From positions 1 through 49,622 of the forward strand of contig NZ_JACIDI010000007.1 of assembly GCF_014196225.1 (NCBI RefSeq): DNA of 49,622 bases. The letters are read 5' to 3'. How positions within the stretch are numbered: the stretch's first letter is position 1; each line of letters opens with the position of its first letter. Under the pieces are notes generated by a model. The model saw only the letters and a list, made by a program, of their open reading frames with translations. It was not told where the DNA came from and made no database searches. This stretch comes from Bacteroides pyogenes (GTDB taxonomy: Bacteria > Bacteroidota > Bacteroidia > Bacteroidales > Bacteroidaceae). Positions 33,994 through 44,100 of the stretch are shown here, in pieces. The translations under genes and the position numbers were made by a program.

Positions 33994-35286
33994 TTATAAG
34001 CCGAAAGCGGCTTTGATTTTATCTACATAATCGAGCTTCTCCCATGTGAAGAGTTCCACTTCCACAGTTTTAGCTCCCTCGTAGCGTGAGGCGAATTTCT
34101 TCGTCACCACCTGAGGCTCGCGTCCCATGTGTCCGTAAGCCGCCGTCTCCTGATAGATGGGGTTGCGGAGTTTCAGACGCTCTTCGATGGCCTTCGGGCG
34201 AAGGTCGAACAGCTGGTCGATCTTGCGGGCTATCTCGCCGTCGGTCATTTTCACGTGGCTGCGTCCGTAAGTGTCTACGAATATGTTGATGGGGCGTGCC
34301 ACGCCGATGGCATAGCTCACCTGAACCAACATCTCGTCCGCCACGCCGGCAGCTACCATGTTCTTGGCAATGTGACGTGCGGCATAGGCTGCCGAACGGT
34401 CTACCTTGCTGGGGTCTTTGCCCGAGAACGCTCCGCCGCCGTGCGCGCCCTTGCCTCCGTACGTGTCGACGATGATCTTGCGTCCCGTCAAACCCGTATC
34501 TCCGTGAGGACCGCCGATAACGAACTTACCGGTAGGGTTCACGTGGTACGTGATGCGGTCGTTGAACAGCGCCAGCACTTTATCGTGATGAATGGAAGCG
34601 ATGACGCGGGGCATGAGTACCTCAATCACGTCGCGACGAATCACGGCCAGCATCTCTTCGTCGGCTTTCAGCGCGGCAGCTTCCGAATCATCGGCAGGCT
34701 GTATGAAGTCGTCGTGCTGCGTAGACACCACAATGGTGTCGATGCGCACGGGCGTACCGTTGTCGTCGTATTCAATCGTCACCTGACTCTTTGCGTCGGG
34801 GCGAAGATAAGTCATCTCCCTGCCTTCGCGGCGAATATCGGCCAAAGCCAGCAGAATGCGGTGAGCCAGATCGAGCGAAAGCGGCATGTAGTTTTCGGTT
34901 TCGTTCGTCGCATAGCCGAACATCATCCCCTGATCGCCCGCTCCCTGTTCCATCGGGTCCTGACGTTCTACGCCGCGGTTGATGTCGGGGCTTTGCTCGT
35001 GGATGGCCGAGAGCACGCCGCAGGAGTTGCTTTCGAACATGTATTCGCCTTTGGTGTAGCCGATTTTTCTGATCACCTCACGCGCGATGAGTTGCAGGTC
35101 GACGTATGCTTTTGTTTTCACTTCACCCGCCAGTACCACCTGTCCGGTCGTCACCAGTGTTTCGCAAGCTACTTTCGAGCTGGGGTCGTAAGCCAACAGC
35201 TTGTCAAGCACGGCATCCGATATCTGATCGGCTACCTTATCGGGGTGTCCTTCCGACACCGATTCGGATGTAAATAAGTATCCCAT
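33994..35286 (-). CDS. metK: S-adenosylmethionine synthetase
   Basis: The 430-aa enzyme makes SAM from methionine and ATP. Signatures include [20 protein letters not shown] at residues about 8–27, [12 protein letters not shown] (the ATP-binding hexapeptide region), [20 protein letters not shown] and [19 protein letters not shown], with the metal-binding Asp and Lys residues. The length is slightly above E. coli MetK, as usual in Bacteroidota. A SAM-II-like riboswitch lies in the 5' leader (35454–35404), which would give feedback control by the product. A terminator lies downstream. Confidence 0.97.
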   Translation of the reverse strand: MGYLFTSESVSEGHPDKVADQISDAVLDKLLAYDPSSKVACETLVTTGQVVLAGEVKTKAYVDLQLIAREVIRKIGYTKGEYMFESNSCGVLSAIHEQSPDINRGVERQDPMEQGAGDQGMMFGYATNETENYMPLSLDLAHRILLALADIRREGREMTYLRPDAKSQVTIEYDDNGTPVRIDTIVVSTQHDDFIQPADDSEAAALKADEEMLAVIRRDVIEVLMPRVIASIHHDKVLALFNDRITYHVNPTGKFVIGGPHGDTGLTGRKIIVDTYGGKGAHGGGAFSGKDPSKVDRSAAYAARHIAKNMVAAGVADEMLVQVSYAIGVARPINIFVDTYGRSHVKMTDGEIARKIDQLFDLRPKAIEERLKLRNPIYQETAAYGHMGREPQVVTKKFASRYEGAKTVEVELFTWEKLDYVDKIKAAFGL

Positions 35287-35403
35287 ATCTTCTTTTTTAG
35301 TTTATAAACTCCTCGTTAAAAAAAATCAATAATAAGGCATGCAAGAGGGGAAGAAGAGAAGAGCATATTGCAATAAATCACTGAAAAACGGGAGTAAATA
35401 ATC

Positions 35404-35454
35404 GTGTTTTAGCATTTTTTTCGGTGGTTGCAAGCTGCTCAAATCTATCCACAC
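35404..35454 (-). ncRNA. SAM-II-like riboswitch in the metK leader
   Basis: On the minus strand the 51-nt element reads GTGTGGATAGATTTGAGC, then AGCTTGCAACCACC, then a run of A and TGCTAAAACAC. This matches the compact SAM-II (SAM-alpha) plan: GTGG and CCAC form the first stem around the conserved GATTT, followed by TTGCAACCAC, then A-rich and GCTAAA for the pseudoknot. It begins about 16 bases after the -7 box and ends 117 bases before metK. Placement at a SAM synthetase gene is the expected logic. The call is by pattern, without a covariance search. Confidence 0.75.
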
Positions 35455-35469
35455 TTTCATTTCGGGGGA

Positions 35470-35477
35470 CAAAGATA
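35470..35477 (-). promoter_or_regulatory. Bacteroides-type -7 box for metK
   Basis: TATCTTTG on the minus strand matches TAnnTTTG and lies just upstream of the riboswitch, so the leader is about 180 nt. Confidence 0.6.
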
Positions 35478-35625
35478 AGGAGAATCGCACAAAACACACA
35501 CATATTCGCCCCCAATATACACACTTCTTATCTATATTTCCGATATTTTTGCAGTAGCCGATGGGAAGAATATTCTTGTTCGATGGTACACCGGCTATGC
35601 CGTGCGGGACTGCAACATGCAAGAA

Positions 35626-35783
35626 GAAGAAAGCTATACAGTCAGACAGACAGCTGGCTTGTGCCTCTATCATTTAGTCGCTGACGAGGAAGCAGAGAGC
35701 TATACAGTCAGGCAGACAGCAATATATGATGTTTTAGATGCTAAGGCTGTAGGAAGCAGAAAACTATACAGTCAGGCAGACAG
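35626..35783. repeat. CRISPR-like three-core array, 63–66 bp spacing
   Basis: Cores of 28–31 bp (type AGCTATACAGTCAGGCAGAC) lie at 35626–35653, 35689–35719 and 35753–35783. The two segments between (35 and 33 bp) are unrelated to each other. The cores carry several mismatches, have no CRISPR leader and show no known repeat type. I list it as a direct-repeat array of the 66-bp class rather than as CRISPR. Confidence 0.85.
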
Positions 35784-35858
35784 GCGTTTGTCGGGTATAG
35801 GCGGATACACTTTTTGCTGTCGGGATGGGGGATGTGTGCGAAGTATACATGGGGGCAT

Positions 35859-35962
35859 GTGAGTATATATGGATAGCACGGTGAGTATATATGGTCAGCA
35901 TAGATGAGCATATATGGCCAGCGCGGTGAGCATATATGGCCAGCATCGTGAGTATATATGGT
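35859..35962. repeat. 22-bp tandem repeat array, family A, five units (opposite orientation)
   Basis: TGAGTATATATGG-type units start at 35860, 35882, 35905, 35927 and 35949 (steps 22, 23, 22, 22). The reverse complement is the family A half CCATATATACTCACC found at 6.8 and 19.2 kb. It directly follows the 63–66 bp array, in non-coding DNA between metK and the TlpA-like gene. Confidence 0.92.
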
Positions 35963-36026
35963 CAACAAGGCAGGAAGATATGAACATAAAAGAGCCCTTT
36001 TTTTCAATCCCCCGCAGGAGAAAAGC

Positions 36027-36062
36027 CTCTTGGACTCTTTATTGAAATAAAGAGTCCAAGAG
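36027..36062. terminator. Perfect 16-bp hairpin across the TlpA-like gene stop
   Basis: CTCTTGGACTCTTTAT and ATAAAGAGTCCAAGAG pair perfectly around a 4-base loop. The stop codon of the minus-strand gene (36039–36041) lies in the left arm. It is the likely end of the SusC/D operon transcript. A modest CTTTTC tail follows on the minus strand. Confidence 0.75.
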
Positions 36063-37370
36063 AGCCACAGTCTTCGGTTCAGAAGGTCTGGACATTTTTA
36101 CATCTACTATTTTTCCTTCCGGATCGATCAGGATAAAACGGGGTATTAAAGAGATCTGATAATCGCTGCGAAATGTAGGATTCTTGCCCGCATACAACTG
36201 AACTCCTCCCAAATTATCGGTTTTCACCTTTCTCTTCCAAGCAGCCTCGTCATCATCAATGGAAATACCGACAAAATGAATCGGCTTTTCTCTATACCTT
36301 TCCTCCAACTGTTGCAGTAAAGGAAGCTCCCGGCAACAGGGAGCACACCATGTAGCCCATACATCTATATAAACATATTTCCCCGACAAACCGGAAAGGG
36401 CAACCTGTTTTCCATTAATATCGGAAAACCGAAAATCCGGTGCTTTCTTCCCTTTCGCCAGACGCGAAAACTTCTGATAAATTTCATCAAACTCCGCTTT
36501 TCGGGAAAGATTGTTCACTTTCTCTTTATAGACAGGCAGAAATTCTTCAACATCTTTTGCCCCAAAATTTCTGACATGTCCGTACATAAAAGTATGGACC
36601 AGATAATCAGCGAGTCGGGAATCCCTCACAGAGTCTTGTATATAATGCAATGCGTAGCGCAACTGCTCCAATGGTTCGTTTTCGGTAAATTTTTCAGCTA
36701 ATGACCGGATATAACTTTTAAAAGTTTGCCGATATTCCCACAACTCGTAGGCTTCCTCATCCTCCCTCATTGCTTTCTCCACTTGTCGGTAATAGTTTTC
36801 TTGGGGAGAGTACTCATTCGTTTTCAGCTTTCTGGCACGATGAAGCGGATAAGCTTGAAGCATATTACAAGCCTGATAATACAGCCGCTTTCTCTCCAAC
36901 GGCTTAAAACTCTCAGGCAGCGGAAGCGAGTCAAGATGAGATTGCAATCTATCCGGCAGCTGCTCCCATTCTTCCAAAAAAGCGCTCTCCGACTGATCGT
37001 AATTCAGATTCAAGGTATTTAGGAATCTTCCGTTTAAATATTCATTAATAGTTTTTCCATCTCCATCGAACTCAAGACGGCCGTCAGCATATTTATTCAT
37101 GCTCTGCTTCCCGCCCGGAATAAGATAGAAATAATTGATACTGCGCGGCCCATATAAAACGGCATATCCGGGAGACAGCAAGGCGGGAACTTGAATAGTT
37201 CCCACCCCCGATTCGTCCAACACGGCTTGGTATGATGAGTCTCGGAAAGTAACTTGTATCTTTACCTGCCTGAATGACTCAAAATAAAAAGCTACTTGGG
37301 CGAATACTTGCTCTCCCCATTGAAAACACAGAAAAACAAACCCTATTTTTAGAATAAACAGTTTTTTCAT
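36039..37370 (-). CDS. TlpA-family thiol:disulfide oxidoreductase, secreted
   Basis: The 443-aa protein has a signal peptide (MKKLFILKIGFVFLCF … VFAQ) and a long helical N-terminal half with no named domain. The C-terminal thioredoxin domain starts near residue 308 (KGKKAPDFRFSDINGKQVAL). The active site is WCAPCC (CxxC), followed by RELPLLQQLEERY and the cis-Pro region LIPRFILIDPEGKIVD. It is probably periplasmic or a lipid-free envelope protein that reduces disulfides in imported or exported proteins. It is the last gene of the SusC/D operon, 12 bp after the PKD-like gene. Such TlpA genes are frequent partners of this SusC/D–DUF4843–PKD type. Confidence 0.9.
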   Translation of the reverse strand: MKKLFILKIGFVFLCFQWGEQVFAQVAFYFESFRQVKIQVTFRDSSYQAVLDESGVGTIQVPALLSPGYAVLYGPRSINYFYLIPGGKQSMNKYADGRLEFDGDGKTINEYLNGRFLNTLNLNYDQSESAFLEEWEQLPDRLQSHLDSLPLPESFKPLERKRLYYQACNMLQAYPLHRARKLKTNEYSPQENYYRQVEKAMREDEEAYELWEYRQTFKSYIRSLAEKFTENEPLEQLRYALHYIQDSVRDSRLADYLVHTFMYGHVRNFGAKDVEEFLPVYKEKVNNLSRKAEFDEIYQKFSRLAKGKKAPDFRFSDINGKQVALSGLSGKYVYIDVWATWCAPCCRELPLLQQLEERYREKPIHFVGISIDDDEAAWKRKVKTDNLGGVQLYAGKNPTFRSDYQISLIPRFILIDPEGKIVDVKMSRPSEPKTVALLDSLFQ

Positions 37371-37382
37371 TGGAAAATATTT

Positions 37383-38930
37383 TTAAGAACCATATTTCGG
37401 GAAATTATACTCCATGTCCAGAATTCTTCCGAATCCACTAAAGACCTTCTCCGAAGAAGTGTCGATGGCTCCATTGCTTACGTTGACATAATACATATAC
37501 ACCTTTCCTTCTTTTGCACTTTCATTATAAGTAGAAATTATCAAAATCTTATTGTTGTAAGGATGCGAACGAATGAAGCGATCGACACAAGGTTTGAAGA
37601 TTTTCATACCGGTGATCTTTTCCTCGCTGTTAGCCAAAGAGTAGACCTTCTTGCCTATATTGGCGCCCATATAGTCATATTGATAAATATCCCTGTCTGT
37701 GGCATAATAGAATACCGGGCCTAAGTTTCCTACGGCAAAATAGTTGGCATTTTGTATCTCAGGACAGTTTGATGCACTATACATCGCCTTATCCACATTG
37801 GTTTTCGCATCAAAATTAAACGCATACAAAGTATTCGTATGAGTATCCCAATCTTCAAACAATCCATACTCGTAGTTATTAAAACCTGTATCCATATATC
37901 GCAGCTTGGCACGCATATTCTTTATGTTGAACACCGAGCCGGAAGCATTGTCCGGCATTTCCTGAAGTATCCATGTAGAGCCTCCGCTCTTTTTGGGAAA
38001 GCATAAGAAACGCCCGCCCAATTCATCATAGATAATAGCCAGATAGTAATCGAAAAAACGAGGAGCATAAGAAGCTGATTTATAAGATATTCCATCTTTC
38101 AGAATAGGTTCGATATACGTAGTAAAGCCCATTGAGCTGATGGCGCTATATTCATAAAAACGGCCGTTGGAGATAATGGCGTCATAACCGTATCGCCCGG
38201 GACTCCAATAATAATGGTAGAAAATATAATTCTCCGGCTTCCAGTCGCTCATATCCGACATCAAAGTAGAAATGTCGAACGTCTTTTGCATGGTAATGGC
38301 ATCCAAGCGAGCTCCTCCCTTATCGGTCAGAACCGTCACATTCTGATAACGTCCCAAACAGAAAAAACTACCGATCTTGACACCCTTTCCTTCCAACTGC
38401 TCTTCGTTGACCGTTTTGTAAACATCATGCAATATCTGGTCCTTATCTACCCGGTCGGAAAAATAAGGACTCATAATCATATCGAAATCAGTTTTTCCGT
38501 CTTTCTCTTGCAAAACCATCCACCCTTCGGTAATAATCCCCTGTACAACCAAAAGGATCTTTTTGTAAGTATCTACCCCCGATTCTTTATTGCGACAGGT
38601 GAGTACCAGCGAATAAGATCCCGGGATTTCGGTCACTGCATAAGAAAGGTTCTTTGTCTTGCAGATAGTTTTCTGCTTCCAGACACCTCCGACTTCATTT
38701 GACCAAAGACGCCAGCTAAATTCATAATCATTTTCGTCGGCGCCATCCAGTTTGATGTCCACCGGCAATTCCAACGTTTTGAATTGAGTGGCATATACCG
38801 TATCTTTTGCCTCAAGAGCGACGCCGGGCAACTCGGAATAATCATAATTCCCGCGATCGTCATAACAAGCGGCCAGACCTATCATCAGTCCGATAAGGCA
38901 TAGCCCGAATTTTAATATATTTTTCATCAT
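37383..38930 (-). CDS. PKD-like family lipoprotein
   Basis: From ATG 38930 the 515-aa protein has a lipobox, MIGLAACYDDRGNYDYSELP, which is the hallmark start of the Bacteroidota 'PKD-like family' lipoproteins. An Ig/PKD-like part follows (LELPVDIKLDGADENDYEFS). The C-terminal 350 residues look like a repeated beta structure with FYHYYWSPGRYGYDAIISNG and YYATDRDIYQYDYMGANIGK. It is probably a surface lipoprotein that binds the ligand of the neighbouring SusC/D. An upstream in-frame ATG at 38948 adds six residues. It lies 24 bp after the DUF4843 gene. Confidence 0.88.
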   Translation of the reverse strand: MMKNILKFGLCLIGLMIGLAACYDDRGNYDYSELPGVALEAKDTVYATQFKTLELPVDIKLDGADENDYEFSWRLWSNEVGGVWKQKTICKTKNLSYAVTEIPGSYSLVLTCRNKESGVDTYKKILLVVQGIITEGWMVLQEKDGKTDFDMIMSPYFSDRVDKDQILHDVYKTVNEEQLEGKGVKIGSFFCLGRYQNVTVLTDKGGARLDAITMQKTFDISTLMSDMSDWKPENYIFYHYYWSPGRYGYDAIISNGRFYEYSAISSMGFTTYIEPILKDGISYKSASYAPRFFDYYLAIIYDELGGRFLCFPKKSGGSTWILQEMPDNASGSVFNIKNMRAKLRYMDTGFNNYEYGLFEDWDTHTNTLYAFNFDAKTNVDKAMYSASNCPEIQNANYFAVGNLGPVFYYATDRDIYQYDYMGANIGKKVYSLANSEEKITGMKIFKPCVDRFIRSHPYNNKILIISTYNESAKEGKVYMYYVNVSNGAIDTSSEKVFSGFGRILDMEYNFPKYGS

Positions 38931-38954
38931 TGCACGTGTCTTTACCATTAATAC

Positions 38955-39632
38955 TTAGAATGTCACCACCAAACCGTTTTCATCAGTCAAAGGTTCTCCC
39001 GGATGTGCTTTGTTATATTCATACAACGCTTTGATCAATACACCTTTCCAATAGATCTGCTCCGAAGTGCTCCATTGGTTATAGTTCGTAGCAACCCCTG
39101 TATGCAAAATAACGAACTCATGCTTTACACGGCTGTACTCGTTGAAAATCCATCCCACAGGTTCAGCCAATTCGTTAGTTATTACAACTCTGAACATCGA
39201 CTCGTTGACCGGGGCCTCAGAGAAGTAATTGTTAGCACATAAACGCAGGGCAACAACTTTGCTTTCCGCATCCGAACTTGCATTTTTTCTCACTTTAATC
39301 TTTACGCTACCGGCAATGGCATCTGCCGGCAATCTGCACGGTTCAATCACAAAGTCATTACTCTCTATAGCCGTTGTCTTATCCTTCACAGCCTCCACCG
39401 CAACTTCTCTCGGTTCAGAAGAGCTTATACCTATCAGCTTGAACGGTATTTCTACAATATCCTCTTTTACTCCCGGATGCAGGCCAAAAGAGTAAACCGT
39501 GCTGTCTTTCCCTGCCGGAGAATAAACAAACCGTAAAGAGGCTACATCAGTGTCATATCGCAAGTAGCCGTCTTTGGTACAACTTGCCGTCAACAGCAGC
39601 AATAAACCTGTCGCATAACCGAATCGTTTCAT
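38955..39632 (-). CDS. DUF4843 lipoprotein
   Basis: Starting at ATG 39632 (MKRFGYATGLLLLLTASC) gives a 225-aa lipoprotein with Cys18 as the lipid site. A GGAG lies a few bases upstream, and the longer frame into SusD adds only basic residues. The body (LRFVYSPAGKDSTVYSFGL, then EVAVEAVKDKTTAIESNDF) and the end (GVLIKALYEYNKAHPGEPLT) match DUF4843, which always accompanies this SusC/D type. Function is unknown; a surface-exposed accessory of nutrient uptake is likely. Confidence 0.9.
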   Translation of the reverse strand: MKRFGYATGLLLLLTASCTKDGYLRYDTDVASLRFVYSPAGKDSTVYSFGLHPGVKEDIVEIPFKLIGISSSEPREVAVEAVKDKTTAIESNDFVIEPCRLPADAIAGSVKIKVRKNASSDAESKVVALRLCANNYFSEAPVNESMFRVVITNELAEPVGWIFNEYSRVKHEFVILHTGVATNYNQWSTSEQIYWKGVLIKALYEYNKAHPGEPLTDENGLVVTF

Positions 39633-39654
39633 ATATCGTCTCCTTTTTCTTTTT

Positions 39655-41088
39655 TTAATTTCTGCCACCATATTCCTTTTCCCTATCAGGCATCGGAAGT
39701 ACATAAAATCCCTTACTGAAAGGAACCGTTACATTAGGTATCTCCTCAATATCCAACCGCTTGCAATATAAGAACCACTGTCCTTCACCGATAAACTCTT
39801 TCCGGTATTCTTTTCCGATAATGGTTTTCAACATCACATCAGTCGTCCCCTCTTCGGAGAGCATGCTTCCTTCATCAAAACCCCTATGCCTGCGCAATGT
39901 ATTGATACAGTCCACGGCATCTTTCTTCGAGGCTGCGCATTCAGCCGCAATCAGCCACATCTCACTGATCCTGAGCAATGGCTGGCGATTGTTATAGTCG
40001 GAAGAAACCTGCCACAACTTAGTGCTACCAACATAATAACTTGACAGTGTTTCAAAATAATAATTATGCCGCCAATCAAAACCATACAAGTCGGTCTCAA
40101 ATATTTCTGCACATACTTCCGCAGACATGATAAGCAAATTACCCGCAGTGCTGCTTTCTCCTTCTTTCAAATATCTTTCCGTCAACGACTTCAACCTTGT
40201 ATTATTGAGCATAAAGATACACTCCGACTTAAAAATCCCGTCACGTGTTTCACGTGTATTGGTGGTAACATTGCTACTTGCTACCCAAGGATACTTGCCC
40301 GATCCGATTACTTCACGGGCATATCGCGACGCATTACTTTTATCATCTTTATAAAGATAGGCACGAGCCATCAAAGCACAAGCAGCATAGTAGTTGAAAT
40401 GAAAATCACGTGTACCCAAGAAATCGGTAGCAGAATGGCCTGTCTTTATAGGGTCTGCCGCCAATAACTCCAATGCACGCTTCAAATCCTCAATCACCAG
40501 ATCAATGCTCTCGGAAACGGTAGATAGCGGAGTGACCTCCTTCGATACTCCTTTCACATACGGGATGGCCTTTTCACCGGCACCGCTCGCATAGCTCTTA
40601 CCAAACCACCGGAGCAGGTCGAAATGCAAAAAGGCACGCAAAGCATAGGCTTCACCTTCATAGACTTTTTCTTCTACTTCGGACAAAACTCCCCGATGTT
40701 CATCAATACCCTGCAATAAGATATTGACATTGGCAATCGCATTATACATACTGCTCCACACATTGTTGATCACCCCACGGCTGGCAGTACTCCCGTATTC
40801 AAACCGGTGCAGATGATAGTAAGTACCCGCCTCTTGTTTCCAAACATATTGTTGTCCCAAAGCATCTGCCATACCAAAAGTAAGGTTTGCCCCATATAGA
40901 TTTTCAGCGCAAAGCGCAGTATAGATTCCTGTCAACTGATCTTTAAACCCATTTTTATAGCTGAACAAATCATCATATTTCACTTCAGACTTCGGACTGA
41001 CGTCCAACCAGTCCTGACACGAAACACTTAGCAAAGACAAAAGCAGTATTCCAAGTATTCTTCTTATTTTTTGTATTTTTGCCATCAT
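39655..41088 (-). CDS. RagB/SusD family outer-membrane lipoprotein
   Basis: This 477-aa SusD-like protein has a lipoprotein signal peptide ending SVSC, then QDWLDVSPKSEVKYDDLFSY, a typical SusD start. TPR-like helices follow, including EAYALRAFLHFDLLRWFGKS and YAACALMARAYLYKDDKSNA. The C-terminal RPB/SusD part has RISEMWLIAAECAAS and EYRKEFIGEGQWFLYCKRL. It forms the lid over the SusC pore and binds the imported ligand. It lies 12 bp downstream of the SusC gene. The ATG pair at 41088/41085 makes the start ambiguous by one codon. Confidence 0.96.
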   Translation of the reverse strand: MMAKIQKIRRILGILLLSLLSVSCQDWLDVSPKSEVKYDDLFSYKNGFKDQLTGIYTALCAENLYGANLTFGMADALGQQYVWKQEAGTYYHLHRFEYGSTASRGVINNVWSSMYNAIANVNILLQGIDEHRGVLSEVEEKVYEGEAYALRAFLHFDLLRWFGKSYASGAGEKAIPYVKGVSKEVTPLSTVSESIDLVIEDLKRALELLAADPIKTGHSATDFLGTRDFHFNYYAACALMARAYLYKDDKSNASRYAREVIGSGKYPWVASSNVTTNTRETRDGIFKSECIFMLNNTRLKSLTERYLKEGESSTAGNLLIMSAEVCAEIFETDLYGFDWRHNYYFETLSSYYVGSTKLWQVSSDYNNRQPLLRISEMWLIAAECAASKKDAVDCINTLRRHRGFDEGSMLSEEGTTDVMLKTIIGKEYRKEFIGEGQWFLYCKRLDIEEIPNVTVPFSKGFYVLPMPDREKEYGGRN

Positions 41089-41100
41089 ATCTTAACTATA

Positions 41101-44100
41101 TTAAAAAGTTGCCTGTAAAGAAACCGAGTAAGTGCGGGCGAATGGATAGTCCAATCCTCTTTCCACCCTCACGGTAGATGCACGAAAAATATCGTTCATA
41201 TAGAAACTGACCTTCAGTTGTGCGAGTTTAAGCCGGTTCAGAAAAGCTGTATGACGAAAATCATAGCCGACATTCAATATAGAAAAACGCAATTCATTCA
41301 AATCCTGAATAAAGCGAGAACTTGGTTTAGTCGTCTTATAAGGGCTATAAGAAAAATCAACAACATCTCCCGGTTGCTTCCAAACAGCATTATATATCCG
41401 CTTATCTACGTTCAGGCCGACATAGGCATTTTCCACACGGTTTACCAAAGTCTGGTTATACATTTGTCCTCCCAACTGATAATAGAAAGACATGTTCATG
41501 AAAATTCCTTTATAATCTAAGTTCAATCCGAAGGTACCTGTGCATTTCGGCATGGCATCTCCACACACAACTTGGTTCTCCGCTCTCCATTCTGTTGTCG
41601 TTTTTCCATCTTTAGTGAGGTATAATTCATCTCCTGTGGCCGGATCGATACCTAATGACCGTACAGCCCAAATAGCGTTCATTGATTCTCCTTCAATAAA
41701 ATGAAGCTGAGGCTTGTTCGTTTTGCCGGCTATAATTTGACTATCTACTTCATCATTGTAGTTTTTCAAGGCATTTGATATTTTTTTAAGCTTATTCGAG
41801 TTTTTGGCAATAGAGAAAAATGCGCTTAAGTAACGATTATCTGCCGGATTATACAGAAGGTGCGCATTCAGCTTCAGCTCCATACCTCTGTTTTCAGTAC
41901 TTCCCAAATTTTCCATATAACTTAGAAATCCCATAGAAGGCGGAATCGTAAGCGCCAAAAGTTGGTCTTCGGTCTTCTGTATATAGTAATCGTAACGAAT
42001 ACTCAGACGGCTAAAGAGATTAATATCAACCCCAATATTATAATCTTGGGTTTTCTGCCATTTCAAGTTGTCGTTGGGCAAAGTCATCAGGTAAGAGCCT
42101 ATCCAATTATCATAAGCTTGCGTCTGATAATAACCGAAAGTGGCCAATGCCTGATAAGAACTGAAATTTTGCGCTCCGGTATAACCCGTAGAGGCTCTTA
42201 CTTTAAATTGCTTCAACCAAGTAGCGTTTTCCATGAAATGTTCTTTATGCAAATTCCAACCCACACCTGCGGCCCAAAAATGTCCCCAACGGTTTTCTTT
42301 TCCAAAAAGAGAAGAAGCGCTGGCGCGATAAGAAAGATCGGCCAAATAACGATCATCATATGAATAGTTCAAAGCCGATAGTACACTGATCGAACGATTA
42401 ATGCTTTCGTTTCCGGAAAAAGGTTGATTCGGATCCGGTTTCAGACCGGAGGCAATGAAGTTGATACGGTCATTGGGGAAGCCTATAACTTTAAATTTAG
42501 TAGTTTCTGACTGATTTTGCTGCATGTTCCAACCTACATTAAACAATAGCTGGTTTTTATTCAAAAGCAAAGAATAATTTGCCGTGACATCGGCCGATAC
42601 AGAACTGATCTCTCCATCAGATTTGCTATAACTTCCCTTATCGAAAGAACGATCTTCGGAATAATTAAAAAAATAAGTGTGAGAGGCAGGATAAAAGTCT
42701 TCCCGTCTATTGAATGTTTTCGACAATCCCAGCCGCCCCGTCAGCTTCAATGATTCAAGCAACTGCCACTCTATATAAAAGTTATTAGTCAGATTTGTGT
42801 ATTTACCGAGGTTTCTTGTACCAATAGTAACATTCCACAATGGATTTCCTTTGGTAACACCGACTAGGCCTCCACCACCTGTTGAACCTGCTATTTGCTT
42901 CAAGCTACCATTCTTATCATACGGTGTCCAGTATGGGTTCAACTCTGCATACTCAGAAAAAGAGCCATAAGGAGAATCATCTGCATGATTCAAAGTGGCA
43001 TTGAATTGATTACGAAACAATAAATTCTTATAACGATAGGAGAGAATAAAACCTCCGGTGAACGTTTTACGACCAGAGCCTTTCATAATACCCTTAATAT
43101 CGTTGTAAAGTAAATCTACACCATAACGAAGGCGTTCATCACCACCTTCCAAATAAACAGAATGCCGATGTCCGACGCCGGTACGCAAGGGTTGTGCCAG
43201 CCAATCGGTATCTACGCCACGTGCTATTTCGGATTGTATATTATTCAAATATTGTTCCCAAAACCACGGGTCGGAATACGAACCATGCGCTTTATCCACT
43301 TCAAACTTCTCACGGGCATTACAAAGATTATATCCGGTCAGATCGGGAATAGTCAGGTTCAAATCTCCCTTATAAGTGATTCTCAGTTTACCGGCTTCAG
43401 GCTTACGGGTTTCTATAACCACAACCCCATTAGCTGCTTTGGAACCATAAATTGCTTTTGCAGCAGCATCTTTCAACAAGACAATAGTCTCTACACGGTT
43501 CATATCTAAGTCGTAAATAGCAGTAACATCGGCCTCAAAACCATCCAATATAAACAACGGCTGGTTAGGATTCCCATTATACGTTCCTTTCAAATCAGGC
43601 ATTGACTGCTGCCCACGCATTCGAATTTCAGGCATGGCATTCGGATTGGAACCTAAGTCCATATTCTCTACAATCTTGAAAGCCGGATCTATATTCTTCA
43701 AATTTTGCAATAAGTTTTGACTGCCGTTTCGCATCAATTCTTCTTTTCTAATAACAGTAGTAGCACCTGTGAAACTCTCTTTTTTACGCTCAAATATACC
43801 GTTAACAACTACTTCATCCACACTCTGCGTATCATCTTTCATGGAAATAAAAAGTGGCTTCCCTGTAAAAGACACAGATACAGTCTTCATCCCGATATAA
43901 GAAAACTTCACCTCCGTTATTTCCGTATTATAGGGAATTACAATATCAAAATTCCCATCAACATCACTGACGCCAGCCACAGAAGGGTCATTGGTAAGAA
44001 TATTCACACCGGGTAAAGAGACTCCGGCAACATCCACTACACGACCTTTTATACGTTTCTGCTTCGTTTTCTGCAAAGCTGAAACCGTGACATATATCCC

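Noticed and set aside
35602..35862. 86-codon plus-strand frame with E-S-Y-T-V-R-Q-T-A repeats
   Set aside because: It follows the 63–66 bp repeat cores; the frame shifts at the third core and there is no family match.
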